From positions 1 through 64,000 of the forward strand of contig JASKKK010000008.1 in the NCBI GenBank assembly GCA_030154185.1: a DNA stretch of 64,000 nt, given 5' to 3'. The position numbers and the translations under genes were made by a program. Origin of the DNA: Desulfuromonadales bacterium (GTDB lineage Bacteria > Desulfobacterota > Desulfuromonadia > Desulfuromonadales > Syntrophotaleaceae). The notes under the pieces were generated by a model that saw only the letters and a program-made list of their open reading frames with translations, searched no databases and was not told where the DNA came from. Position 1 is the stretch's first letter; the number at the start of each line of letters is the position of its first letter. Shown here piece by piece: positions 18,791 through 26,668 of this stretch.

Positions 18791-19002
18791 TCTTTGTTCG
18801 GTTTTCATGGTCTGCACTTCTTCGAGCGGTCGAGACCGCATTATTTCTTCGCAGATGCCCCGAAATAAACCGGAAATCCATGCAAGTTCCGGTAAGCAGG
18901 ATGCTGACGATGGTGAGTAGCACTCTTCATTCCGGTGCCGGAGGGAGGTTCGTGCATATGCCGGAAACTCCCTGCTGAAGAGTCTGGGAGGGGAGAGAAG
19001 GA

Positions 19003-20076
19003 TCAGTCGGCCGTGTCGGATTCGGGAGCGGCTGTTTCGCTCGATTGTTCATTCTGGTTTTTTTCAACCTGGGCCACATGGCGCAGTTGATAGCGTCTGA
19101 CCGCGGCATTATGCTCCCGCAGGGTGCGGGAAAATTTGTGGCTTCCGTTCCCCTTGGAAACGAAATAAAGGTAAGGCGCGTCGGCCGGGTTGGCGGCGGC
19201 GCGCAGGGCTTTGGCGCCGGGGTTGGCGATGGGACCTGCGGGCAGCCCTCGCTGGGTGTAGGTATTGTATGGAGTATGGGTGCGCAGGTCATGGCGCGTC
19301 AGGTTGCCGTTGAAGTTCTCAATACCGTAAATAACGGTGGGATCCGCCTGCAGGCGCATGTTGCGCTTCAAGCGGTTATGAAACACGGCTGCGATAATCG
19401 GCATTTCCGAAGTGCGGGCGGTTTCCTTTTGAATAATGGATGCCAGCGTTACTAGTTGGTGCAGGTCGAGACCGAGCTTATTTGCCGAATCGAGCCACTT
19501 CTGCACCAGGTGCTTGTTGAACTGATCGACCATGAAACGCAGCAGATGGCGGCTGGGCAGTTTGGCGCCGAAACGGTAGGTTTCCGGAAACAGGTAGCCT
19601 TCCAGTGTCGGCGCATTCACGCCGAGGCTTTGCGTAAATTCCGGGTCCGTTGCCAGTCGCTGGAATTCCTGACAGTCGGTATAACCTGCCTCCGCAAGGC
19701 GTTCGGCTATCTGAGTGATGGTCAGGCCTTCCGGGAGAGTGACTTGCAGTCTCAGGGTGTCGCCGGAAACGAGTCGATCGAGTACCTGGCCGGGGCGGGT
19801 CGCGGCGGCAAAGTTGAAGTCGCCGGCCTGGACCTGGCGGGAGGCACCCTTCAGGGTCGCAAGGATTCTGAAATTGAACGCGCTGCTTACTACGCCTTCA
19901 CGCTCCAGCGTTTCGGCGATATGGGTGAACGACTGCCCGGGTTGAATGGATATGATGGTTGGCTGTTGCGGCAGCACGGGGCGCATGACAAACAGCCCAA
20001 AGGGCAGACCGAAGACCAGGCATATCGCCAGGGCCAAGGCCGAACTATACAAAAACAGAGAACGAATTTTCATCAT
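19003..20076 (-). CDS. mltG: Endolytic murein transglycosylase MltG
   Basis: Cleaves nascent glycan strands and so sets their length. The 357-residue product has an N-terminal membrane anchor (~5-28), a LysM-like region (ISIQPGQSFTHIAETLEREG) and the YceG domain with the catalytic Glu in LASIIQKETA. Also seen are DPTVIYG, YNTYTQRGLPAGPIANPG and YLYFVSKGNGSHKFS. Two adjacent ATGs (20076, 20073) could start it. The C-terminus is a low-complexity Ser/Glu-rich tail. It follows plsY by 53 bases on the same strand. Confidence 0.95.
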   Translation of the reverse strand: MMKIRSLFLYSSALALAICLVFGLPFGLFVMRPVLPQQPTIISIQPGQSFTHIAETLEREGVVSSAFNFRILATLKGASRQVQAGDFNFAAATRPGQVLDRLVSGDTLRLQVTLPEGLTITQIAERLAEAGYTDCQEFQRLATDPEFTQSLGVNAPTLEGYLFPETYRFGAKLPSRHLLRFMVDQFNKHLVQKWLDSANKLGLDLHQLVTLASIIQKETARTSEMPIIAAVFHNRLKRNMRLQADPTVIYGIENFNGNLTRHDLRTHTPYNTYTQRGLPAGPIANPGAKALRAAANPADAPYLYFVSKGNGSHKFSRTLREHNAAVRRYQLRHVAQVEKNQNEQSSETAAPESDTAD

Positions 20077-20129
20077 TTTCCGAAATCGCTGTGGCCGGCA
20101 GACTGCCGGGGATCATAGTGCGCCGGGCA

Positions 20130-20720
20130 TCAGGCTTTGAAGCGATTTTCTGTGCCGTCAAGCAGGCGCCGGATATTCTGGTGATGGCGTAAGATGACAA
20201 CCAGGCTGATAAACAGGGTGGTTCCAACCATGGCCGGATTGTCTTCTATGAAGTATACCAGAATCGGAATGGCAGCGGCAGCGCTGATGGATCCAAGAGA
20301 TACAAAGCGCCATTTCCACAGCAACAGGGCGAAAATCGCGAAGGCTCCAAGCACGGACAGCGGAGACAGCACCAGGAATATGCCCAAAGCTGTAGCTACC
20401 CCTTTACCGCCTCTGAATCCAAGATATACGGGGTAGCAGTGTCCGATAAATGCGGCGGCGGCCACTGCTCCTACCTGCGCATCGCTGAACGCGAGGAGTT
20501 TTAGGGCGACCAGGACCGGTATGGCTCCTTTTAGCGCATCACCTATCAAAGTTATGACGCCGAGCTTTTTGCCGGCAACGCGATATACGTTGGTTGCGCC
20601 GATGTTGCCGCTTCCCGAATTGCGGATATCGCTGGCGCCGACCAGACGAGTGAGCACGACACCTGTCGGAATAGCACCGATCAGGTAGCTGGCGAGCAAC
20701 ATCATGTAGAAACTTGTCAT
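20130..20720 (-). CDS. plsY: Acyl-phosphate:glycerol-3-phosphate acyltransferase PlsY
   Basis: Transfers acyl groups from acyl-phosphate to glycerol-3-phosphate, the first step of phospholipid synthesis in the inner membrane. Family motifs are the SGSGNIGATN loop, GHCYPVYLGFRGGKGVATALG and RHHQNIRRLLDGTE, in 196 residues with about five or six membrane helices. ATG 20720 follows GGAG. A strong terminator hairpin lies only ~17 bases upstream of the start (see separate entries), which suggests attenuation or an upstream small RNA. Confidence 0.96.
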   Translation of the reverse strand: MTSFYMMLLASYLIGAIPTGVVLTRLVGASDIRNSGSGNIGATNVYRVAGKKLGVITLIGDALKGAIPVLVALKLLAFSDAQVGAVAAAAFIGHCYPVYLGFRGGKGVATALGIFLVLSPLSVLGAFAIFALLLWKWRFVSLGSISAAAAIPILVYFIEDNPAMVGTTLFISLVVILRHHQNIRRLLDGTENRFKA

Positions 20721-20736
20721 GGCGAACTCCGTATGC

Positions 20737-20759
20737 AAAAAAAGCGGCCGAAGCCGCTT
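20737..20759 (-). terminator. UUCG-loop terminator just upstream of plsY
   Basis: On the minus strand AAGCGGC-TTCG-GCCGCTT is followed by a T run, a compact and very stable hairpin. It ends 17 bases before the plsY start codon. Confidence 0.85.
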
Positions 20760-20900
20760 CGATGCCAATGGAAGGTCGGGAGACTGAAGTCTGCCAGCGG
20801 CCCCCGGGACCCGTCTGCCGCCGCGATGTCGATAACCGGGCGGAAGGCGAGTGCTGATAATGCGAACCCGGTTTCTAGCATGCTCTTGAACAAAAGGCAA
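20760..20900 (-). ncRNA. Candidate small RNA or attenuated plsY leader
   Basis: A minus-strand promoter-like pair TTGCCT (20900-20895), a 17-base spacer and TAGAAA (20877-20872) would start a transcript near 20865 that meets the UUCG terminator after ~125 nt. The stretch is bounded on the other side by the tRNA terminator. No convincing ORF is present. It could be a free small RNA or a regulated leader of plsY; I recognise no known family. Confidence 0.35.
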
Positions 20901-20941
20901 GCATATTCCCCGGCAACCCGTTGATGACGGTGGAGGGTGAC

Positions 20942-20982
20942 AAAAAAATAAAAGCCCCACGCCTGTTTCCAGCATGGGGCTT
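20942..20982 (-). terminator. Terminator of the tRNA-Pro transcript
   Basis: On the minus strand AAGCCCCA (20982-20975) pairs with TGGGGCTT (20959-20952), followed by TTATTTTTTT. Confidence 0.85.
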
Positions 20983-21008
20983 GCCGTTTTCGGGAAAACG
21001 GTAAATTT

Positions 21009-21085
21009 TGGTCGGGATGACTGGATTTGAACCAGCGGCCCCCTGCTCCCGAAGCAGGTGCGCTACCAGACTGCGCTACATCCCG
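21009..21085 (-). tRNA. tRNA-Pro (anticodon CGG)
   Basis: A 77-nt cloverleaf on the minus strand. The acceptor stem is CGGGATG/CATCCCG, the D arm starts TAGCGCAGTCTGGTAGCGCA, the anticodon stem-loop is CCTGC-TTCGGGA-GCAGG (anticodon CGG), the T arm contains GGTTCAAATCC, and the 3' CCA is encoded. It reads CCG codons. Confidence 0.97.
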
Positions 21086-21102
21086 ATTTGATTGGACGCA
21101 AA

Positions 21103-21131
21103 TAACTAACACGCCTCGGCGTAAATTGCAA
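21103..21131 (-). promoter_or_regulatory. Promoter of tRNA-Pro
   Basis: On the minus strand TTGCAA (21131-21126), a 17-base spacer and TAGTTA (21108-21103) lie 17 bases before the tRNA 5' end. Confidence 0.45.
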
Positions 21132-21184
21132 CCCATTTTTCCTTCTCCTTTTATCCATCGCCCGCGCTTATGCATTATGACCAC

Positions 21185-21224
21185 GTAACGCAAAATTAGC
21201 TGCATGTTAACCATCAATTAACAT
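21185..21224 (+). promoter_or_regulatory. Putative double Pho box upstream of the porin gene
   Basis: Four seven-base units recur with an exact 11-base period: GTAACGC (21185), TTAGCTG (21196), TTAACCA (21207) and TTAACAT (21218). PhoB binds 7-bp direct repeats with 4-bp spacers. A -10-like CATATT starts eight bases after the last unit (21233). The same YTAAYA unit precedes phoB and pstS. Binding is inferred. Confidence 0.6.
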
Positions 21225-21316
21225 TTGCCCCGCATATTCCACTCGCTCACGGAGCGAAGCGCCGCAAGGCAGAATTTTTTATTCTTTTGTTTGCATGACT
21301 GAAAGGAGTACCAACC

Positions 21317-22663
21317 GTGAAAAAGTGGAAAGTGGCATTCGTCGCCCTGCTGGGCGCCGCCCTGGCGACTCCGGCCATGGCTTTCAACGTGGAATGGCAT
21401 GGGGATCTGAACAATCGCTTTTCGTTCAGCGACCAGGCCGATCTGTCCAAACGGACCGTCAAGGACAGCGCAAAATATGTCAGCATCGACGGATCCAGAA
21501 GCTTTTCCGATCTGAGAAACGCCGGCGTAACCAAGAAAAGCAAGAACGACAGCGATTTTTTCGGGGAACTCAAATACCGCATGTGGTTGCAGGCTGCCGA
21601 TGACGAAAACAAGGTCAAAGGCGTGGTTGCCTTTGAATTCGGTTCCTCCAAATTCGGTGGCGAAGGTGCCGACTTCGGTGGCGACGATAACGTGTTTGAA
21701 CTGCGTTGGGCTTATACGGATATCGAAGTCCCTTTCGATTCGGCTTCCCGCCTGACCGTCGGTCTGCAGCCGGTCGGCTACAATGCCCTGCTCTGGTCGG
21801 ATAATGCCGCCGGTGTGAAGTGGAAACGCAAAAGCGGGTCCTGGGCTTATTCTCTCGGTTGGTTCCGCGATGACGTGGCTAGCAACAAGACCGTTGGCGG
21901 CGACGAAAAGAGCGACTATGACGACGCTTATGCGGCTGATGTGACCTACGCCTTCGAAAACGGCAGCTCCCTGAACGCCTTTATGGTTTTCATGGATTCG
22001 GGACAAGTCGACAGCGATGTTGACGATATTGTGACCAATGCCCAGGATTCCGAAATCTGGTTGGGGCTTTCCGGTAAAGGCAAGTGGGGTGCGCTCTCTG
22101 CATCCGCGACCGGTATTTATCTGACCGGCGAGCTGTCCGCCGATGAAGGCGACTACGATCGCAAAGCCTTTCTGTTCCACGGACAGCTCGATTATACCGT
22201 CGGTGCAAATACCTTCAGCTTTGGCGGTCTGTACGCTTCGGGTGATGACGATCCCAACGATGGCGACCTGGAAAACTTCGATGTCATCGATATTTCCACC
22301 TCGATGATCGGCTCGGTCGTTATTTTCGACAACTACGCCGATGACAATTCTTTCAGCCAGGCGCCCTACGTGTTCGACCAGGGCTACAAACTGCTGTACG
22401 CCGGTCTGACCCATAAACTGAACAACAAGACCAAATTGCGGGCCAAATACCTCTGGCACAATACCGCCGAGGATACCCTGCTCGGTGACGACGAAATCGG
22501 TCACGAGTTCGTGGCCGGTGTCAGCTACACCATCATGAAAGGCCTGAAAGCGGAAATCAATGCTGGCTACCTCATTGGCGGCGATGCCTGGGATGCTTTG
22601 GGTACCGACGGTGACAGCGACGATGTATTCCGCACCGATGCCCGCCTGCGTTACAAATTCTGA
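21317..22663 (+). CDS. Outer-membrane beta-barrel porin, probably Pho-regulated
   Basis: GTG 21317 follows AAGGAG at eight bases. The 448-residue product has a clear Sec signal peptide (MKKWKVAFVALLGAALATPAMA, cut after AMA) and then alternating aromatic/polar strands with acidic loops. It ends in the outer-membrane signature RLRYKF (C-terminal Phe). Several loops are very Asp/Gly-rich, such as GGEGADFGGDD and SGDDDPNDGDLEN. It resembles uncharacterised porin-like proteins of deltaproteobacteria. The upstream Pho-box-like repeats and the phoB neighbour suggest a phosphate-starvation porin. A terminator follows. Confidence 0.85.
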   Translation: MKKWKVAFVALLGAALATPAMAFNVEWHGDLNNRFSFSDQADLSKRTVKDSAKYVSIDGSRSFSDLRNAGVTKKSKNDSDFFGELKYRMWLQAADDENKVKGVVAFEFGSSKFGGEGADFGGDDNVFELRWAYTDIEVPFDSASRLTVGLQPVGYNALLWSDNAAGVKWKRKSGSWAYSLGWFRDDVASNKTVGGDEKSDYDDAYAADVTYAFENGSSLNAFMVFMDSGQVDSDVDDIVTNAQDSEIWLGLSGKGKWGALSASATGIYLTGELSADEGDYDRKAFLFHGQLDYTVGANTFSFGGLYASGDDDPNDGDLENFDVIDISTSMIGSVVIFDNYADDNSFSQAPYVFDQGYKLLYAGLTHKLNNKTKLRAKYLWHNTAEDTLLGDDEIGHEFVAGVSYTIMKGLKAEINAGYLIGGDAWDALGTDGDSDDVFRTDARLRYKF

Positions 22664-22737
22664 TCTTCGTATGGCGACTCCCTTCTGCCCGGTCCTCTTC
22701 TCTTGTCTCTACCGGACCGGGCGGTTTCCCCGCCGGT

Positions 22738-22764
22738 GGCCGTCCTTTTGGGCGGCCTTTTTTT
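22738..22764 (+). terminator. Terminator after the porin gene
   Basis: GGCCGTCC (22738-22745), a TTTT loop, GGGCGGCC (22750-22757) and seven T. Confidence 0.9.
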
Positions 22765-22807
22765 ATAAGTCCATATTATTTTCCGAAAGCCTTGGCGCGA
22801 TGGGAAG

Positions 22808-22836
22808 TTGACGTTATTCTAATATGGATCTAACAA
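22808..22836 (+). promoter_or_regulatory. Putative Pho box upstream of phoB
   Basis: TTGACGT (22808), CTAATAT (22819) and CTAACAA (22830) repeat every 11 bases. CTAATAT-N4-CTAACA matches the pstS site in 12 of 13 unit positions. This suggests phoB autoregulation; a -10-like GATATT follows at 22843. Confidence 0.6.
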
Positions 22837-22893
22837 TTGTACGATATTGACTTCACGGCTGGCTTTATACAAAGGAGAGGAGTCGGATGTTCT

Positions 22894-23586
22894 ATGGCAA
22901 AAAAGCATATTCTGGTAGTCGAGGACGAAGAGGATATTCTCGCATTGCTACATTACAATCTCGTACGGGAGGGGTTCAGGGTGTCTCTGGCCGCTACCGG
23001 CGAGGAAGGGCTCGAAACGATTGACGAAGATTGCCCCGATCTGGTGGTGCTTGATCTGATGCTGCCCGGCATGGATGGGCTTCAGGTCTGCCGCGCTTTG
23101 AAAGAGAATGCGGAGACCCGACAGATCGCGGTGGTGATGGTAACTGCCAAAGGTGAGGAGGCGGATGTTGTCGCCGGTCTGGAATTGGGGGCGGACGATT
23201 ATGTCACCAAACCTTTCAGTCCCAAGATACTTATTGCGCGCATAAGGTCGGTGTTGCGTCGCAAGGAAACCGCCGAAGAGCCGGGGCTTGATCAAACCAT
23301 TTTGCATGTCGATGATCTGGTCATTCATCCCGGTCGGAATCAGGTGACGATCAAAGGAGAGCCCGTCGAGCTGACATTCACCGAATTCCGGGTTCTTCAT
23401 TTTCTGGCCAGCCGGCCGGGGTGGGTTTTCACCCGCTATCAGATCGTCAACGCGGTACGGGGTGACGACTATTCGGTGACCGACCGGGCTGTCGATGTTC
23501 AGATTGTCGGTCTGCGTAAAAAATTGGGGTCATACGGGAAATACATTGAAACCGTGCGGGGTGTCGGTTACCGCTTTAAGGGCTGA
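22894..23586 (+). CDS. phoB: Phosphate regulon response regulator PhoB
   Basis: A 230-residue OmpR/PhoB-type regulator. The receiver domain (~1-120) has the acceptor Asp in VVLDLMLPGMDG and KPFSP. The C-terminal winged helix contains LTFTEFRVLHFLASRPGWVFTR and VDVQIVGLRKKLG. It follows a Pho-box-like repeat and precedes phoR by two bases. ATG 22894 is chosen as the conserved MAKKHILVVEDE start; the GGAG before it is somewhat distant. It activates the pst and porin promoters by inference. Confidence 0.94.
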   Translation: MAKKHILVVEDEEDILALLHYNLVREGFRVSLAATGEEGLETIDEDCPDLVVLDLMLPGMDGLQVCRALKENAETRQIAVVMVTAKGEEADVVAGLELGADDYVTKPFSPKILIARIRSVLRRKETAEEPGLDQTILHVDDLVIHPGRNQVTIKGEPVELTFTEFRVLHFLASRPGWVFTRYQIVNAVRGDDYSVTDRAVDVQIVGLRKKLGSYGKYIETVRGVGYRFKG

Positions 23587-23588
23587 TT

Positions 23589-25364
23589 ATGCGTAGAAAA
23601 CCACTTTTCTGGCAGATATATCCCTCTTACGTACTCATTATTCTGCTTGCCATATTGGCGGCTACCTGGTTTTTCTCTCGAGAATTGCGGGTGTTTTACC
23701 TTGATCAGGTCAAGTCCGATCTCGAATCGCGAGGGACTTTATTCGAGGAACGTGTCCGTGGTTTGCTCGATGTCGATGACCGTGCAGCCCTCGACCGTCT
23801 CTGCAAAGATCTGGGAGAGCGCTCCGGCACCCGGTTTACGGTTATCCTGCCCACCGGGGTGGTTGTCGGCGACACCCAGGAGGACCCCCGGCGCATGGAA
23901 AATCACGCCGGACGCGAAGAAGTGTCTCATGCCTTGCAGGGACAGACGGCTGAATCGATGCACTACAGTCGCACTCTGCAGGAAAACATGATGTATGTGG
24001 CCCTGCCCGTATTTTCTCGGGGGAAGGTGCTCGGAGTGGTGCGTGCTGCCCGCGCCGTCGATGAAATTCGCTGGGAATTGGAAGGGGTCTATCGAAACGC
24101 GGTGCTCAGCGGGTTGATCATTGCCGTGGTGGCGGGATTGGTAGGGTTGTATCTGTCGCGCTGTTTAAGCCGTCCCCTGGAGAGGATGAGGCGCGGCGCG
24201 GAGCAGTTTGCCCAGGGACGTTTCGAAAAAAAATTGCCGACTACCGGCTCCCGGGAAATCTGTGCCCTGGCCGGTGCCATGAATGTCATGGCGGGACAGC
24301 TCGATGATCGCATCAGGACCATTATTCGACAGCGCAACGAACAACAGGCGGTATTGTCCAGCATGGTGGAAGGCGTTCTGGCTCTCGATAACGACGAGCG
24401 CATCATCCATCTCAACCGTGCCGCAGCGGATCTGTTCCAGGTTTCTCCGGAGGCGGTGGAAGGGCGCCGCATTCAGGAGGTGGTGCGCAAGGCGGATCTG
24501 CAGCGTTTTGTGGAGCGGGTTCTTTCGACGACGGGACCCGTGGAGGGCGATGTCGTGTTGCACGGCGCCGAGGGAGATCGTTTCCTTCAGGCTCACGGCA
24601 CCGCCCTTCAAGACGGCGAGGGGCAGAATATCGGGGTTCTGATCGTGTTGAACGACGTGACGAGGTTGCATCGTCTGGAAAATATCCGCCGCGATTTTGT
24701 CGCCAACGTTTCCCATGAATTGAAAACCCCGATTACAGGCATCAAGGGTTCGGTCGAGACCCTCCTGGACGGGGCGGTGGAACGGCCGGACGACGCCGAG
24801 CGTTTCCTGGGGATCATTGCCAAACAGGCCGAACGCCTTAATGCCATCATTGACGACCTGCTCGATCTTTCCCGTATCGAACAGGGGCAGGACGAAAAGG
24901 CTATCGAGCTGCTGCCCTCATCCATCCGGGCGGTGCTGCAGTCGGCCATGCATGCCTGTGACATCAAAGCCCGCGACAAGTCGATCGATCTCGTGTTGTC
25001 GTGCGATCCGGGACTGCTTGCCGACATCAATCCGCAGCTTCTGGAGCAAGCCATCATCAATCTGGTCGATAATGCCATCAAGTACAGCGATGCCGGCGGC
25101 GCTGTATGGATCGAAGCACGTAGCGATGAACGGCAGACCGTCATCGAGGTCCGTGACCAGGGGTGCGGCATTGCCGCCGAACATCTGCCTCGCCTGTTCG
25201 AAAGGTTTTATCGGGTCGACAAGGCCCGCAGCCGCCGCGCCGGCGGTACCGGGCTGGGGCTGTCGATCGTCAAGCATATCGTTCAGGCCCATCGCGGTCG
25301 CGTCACGGTGGACAGCCAGCCCGGCAGAGGCAGTACCTTCAGTATCTTTTTGCCGAATTCTTAA
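23589..25364 (+). CDS. phoR: Phosphate regulon sensor histidine kinase PhoR
   Basis: A 591-residue membrane kinase. Domain order is TM1 (~10-28), a periplasmic segment, TM2 (~165-185), HAMP, PAS (~255-360), HisKA with phospho-accepting His in VSHELKTPITGIKG (~377), and HATPase with NLVDNAIKYSD, DQGCGIA and GGTGLGLSIVKHIV. The large extracytoplasmic domain is longer than in E. coli PhoR and matches the form common in deltaproteobacteria and Firmicutes. It phosphorylates PhoB and is normally held off by PstSCAB-PhoU when phosphate is plentiful. Confidence 0.95.
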   Translation: MRRKPLFWQIYPSYVLIILLAILAATWFFSRELRVFYLDQVKSDLESRGTLFEERVRGLLDVDDRAALDRLCKDLGERSGTRFTVILPTGVVVGDTQEDPRRMENHAGREEVSHALQGQTAESMHYSRTLQENMMYVALPVFSRGKVLGVVRAARAVDEIRWELEGVYRNAVLSGLIIAVVAGLVGLYLSRCLSRPLERMRRGAEQFAQGRFEKKLPTTGSREICALAGAMNVMAGQLDDRIRTIIRQRNEQQAVLSSMVEGVLALDNDERIIHLNRAAADLFQVSPEAVEGRRIQEVVRKADLQRFVERVLSTTGPVEGDVVLHGAEGDRFLQAHGTALQDGEGQNIGVLIVLNDVTRLHRLENIRRDFVANVSHELKTPITGIKGSVETLLDGAVERPDDAERFLGIIAKQAERLNAIIDDLLDLSRIEQGQDEKAIELLPSSIRAVLQSAMHACDIKARDKSIDLVLSCDPGLLADINPQLLEQAIINLVDNAIKYSDAGGAVWIEARSDERQTVIEVRDQGCGIAAEHLPRLFERFYRVDKARSRRAGGTGLGLSIVKHIVQAHRGRVTVDSQPGRGSTFSIFLPNS

Positions 25365-25441
25365 CATTCTGAAGAACCAGCGGGGTGGAGTTCTTCGTCA
25401 AGTAATGGCGGAGGTCGGGCTTGCAAACTATTCACGGGGAC

Positions 25442-25459
25442 CTAATATGAACCTAACAC
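25442..25459 (+). promoter_or_regulatory. Putative Pho box upstream of pstS
   Basis: CTAATAT (25442) and CTAACAC (25453) form an 11-base-period direct repeat, nearly identical to the phoB site. A -10-like CAGAAT starts eight bases after it (25468), the same gap as at the porin site. Confidence 0.65.
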
Positions 25460-25549
25460 TTCATAACCAGAATGACTCGCGTTTGAGAGGTTATTGATTG
25501 TTTCCCTTGCAAAGGATGGGGAACCGCATTTTTCAAAAAGGAGAACAGA

Positions 25550-26551
25550 ATGAGCATCAAGGTGATGAAGGGTTGGAAAAAAGCTGCCGGCATGGTGCTT
25601 GCGGCAGTCGTGGCCGTGCCGCTGATGGCAGATTCCGGGCATGCCGCCAATATCAAGGTGGATCCCGATCTGAAGGATTACACCAAAGTGCAGGGCGTAT
25701 CGGGCAACCTCAACTCTATCGGTTCCGACACCCTTAACAATCTCATGGCCCTTTGGTCCGAAGGTTTTCGCAAGCGCTATCCCAATGTCAATATTCAGGT
25801 AGAGGGCAAAGGCTCCAGTACCGCTCCTCCCGCCCTGGTTGAAGGGACATCGCAGATCGGTCCCATGTCCCGCAAGATGAAACGCGTGGAAATCGAGGCG
25901 TTTGAGAAAAAATATGGCTTCAAACCGACCAGAATCGGCGTAGCTCTCGATTCCCTGGCCGTTTACGTCAACAAGGACAATCCCGTAGATAGCCTTTCTT
26001 TGCCTCAAATCGACGCGATTTTCTCCAAAACCCGCAAGGGAGGGCATCCGCAGGACATCGTTACTTGGGGACAGGTCGGACTTGCCGGCTCCTGGGCACG
26101 GCAACCCATAAGCATTTATGGTCGTAACAGTGCCTCGGGTACCTACGGTTACTTCAAAAAGCATGCACTGTTCAAGGGCGATTACAAGGATATCGTCAAG
26201 GAACAGCCCGGTTCGGCCTCCGTTGTTCTGTCCGTCACCGAAGACCGTAACGGCATCGGCTACTCCGGTATCGGTTACAAAACATCCGGCGTCAAGGCCA
26301 TTGCTCTGGCCAAGGAAGAAGGCGGTCCCGCCTACGGTCCCACTTACGAAAATGTTCTGAAAGGCAAATATCCCCTCGGCCGCATGCTTTATCTCTATGT
26401 GGTCAAGGAGCCCAACAAGCCTCTGCCTAAAAACGTTGAGCAGTTCCTGAAATACGTTCTCTCCAAGGAAGGGCAGGAAATCGTGGTCAAGGACGGTTAT
26501 CTTCCCCTGCCGGCCGATGTTGTCGCCAAACAGCTGGAAGCATTGAATTGA
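25550..26551 (+). CDS. pstS: Phosphate ABC transporter substrate-binding protein PstS
   Basis: A 333-residue periplasmic binding protein. A Sec signal peptide ends near GHAANIKV. Phosphate-binding motifs of the PstS family are seen: [47 protein letters not shown] and [13 protein letters not shown] 25550 follows AAAGGAGA. It delivers phosphate to PstCAB and is the first gene of pstSCAB-phoU, behind a Pho-box-like repeat. Confidence 0.95.
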   Translation: MSIKVMKGWKKAAGMVLAAVVAVPLMADSGHAANIKVDPDLKDYTKVQGVSGNLNSIGSDTLNNLMALWSEGFRKRYPNVNIQVEGKGSSTAPPALVEGTSQIGPMSRKMKRVEIEAFEKKYGFKPTRIGVALDSLAVYVNKDNPVDSLSLPQIDAIFSKTRKGGHPQDIVTWGQVGLAGSWARQPISIYGRNSASGTYGYFKKHALFKGDYKDIVKEQPGSASVVLSVTEDRNGIGYSGIGYKTSGVKAIALAKEEGGPAYGPTYENVLKGKYPLGRMLYLYVVKEPNKPLPKNVEQFLKYVLSKEGQEIVVKDGYLPLPADVVAKQLEALN

Positions 26552-26668
26552 TAACCCGCCGGTTTGGGGCGCAATGAAAGCAGCAGCAAGCTCATCACGA
26601 CAGCCTGCCGGTTTTCGAAACCGGCAGGCGCTGTTGTGTCTTGATCAGATTGCATTGGTAAGGTGTCC

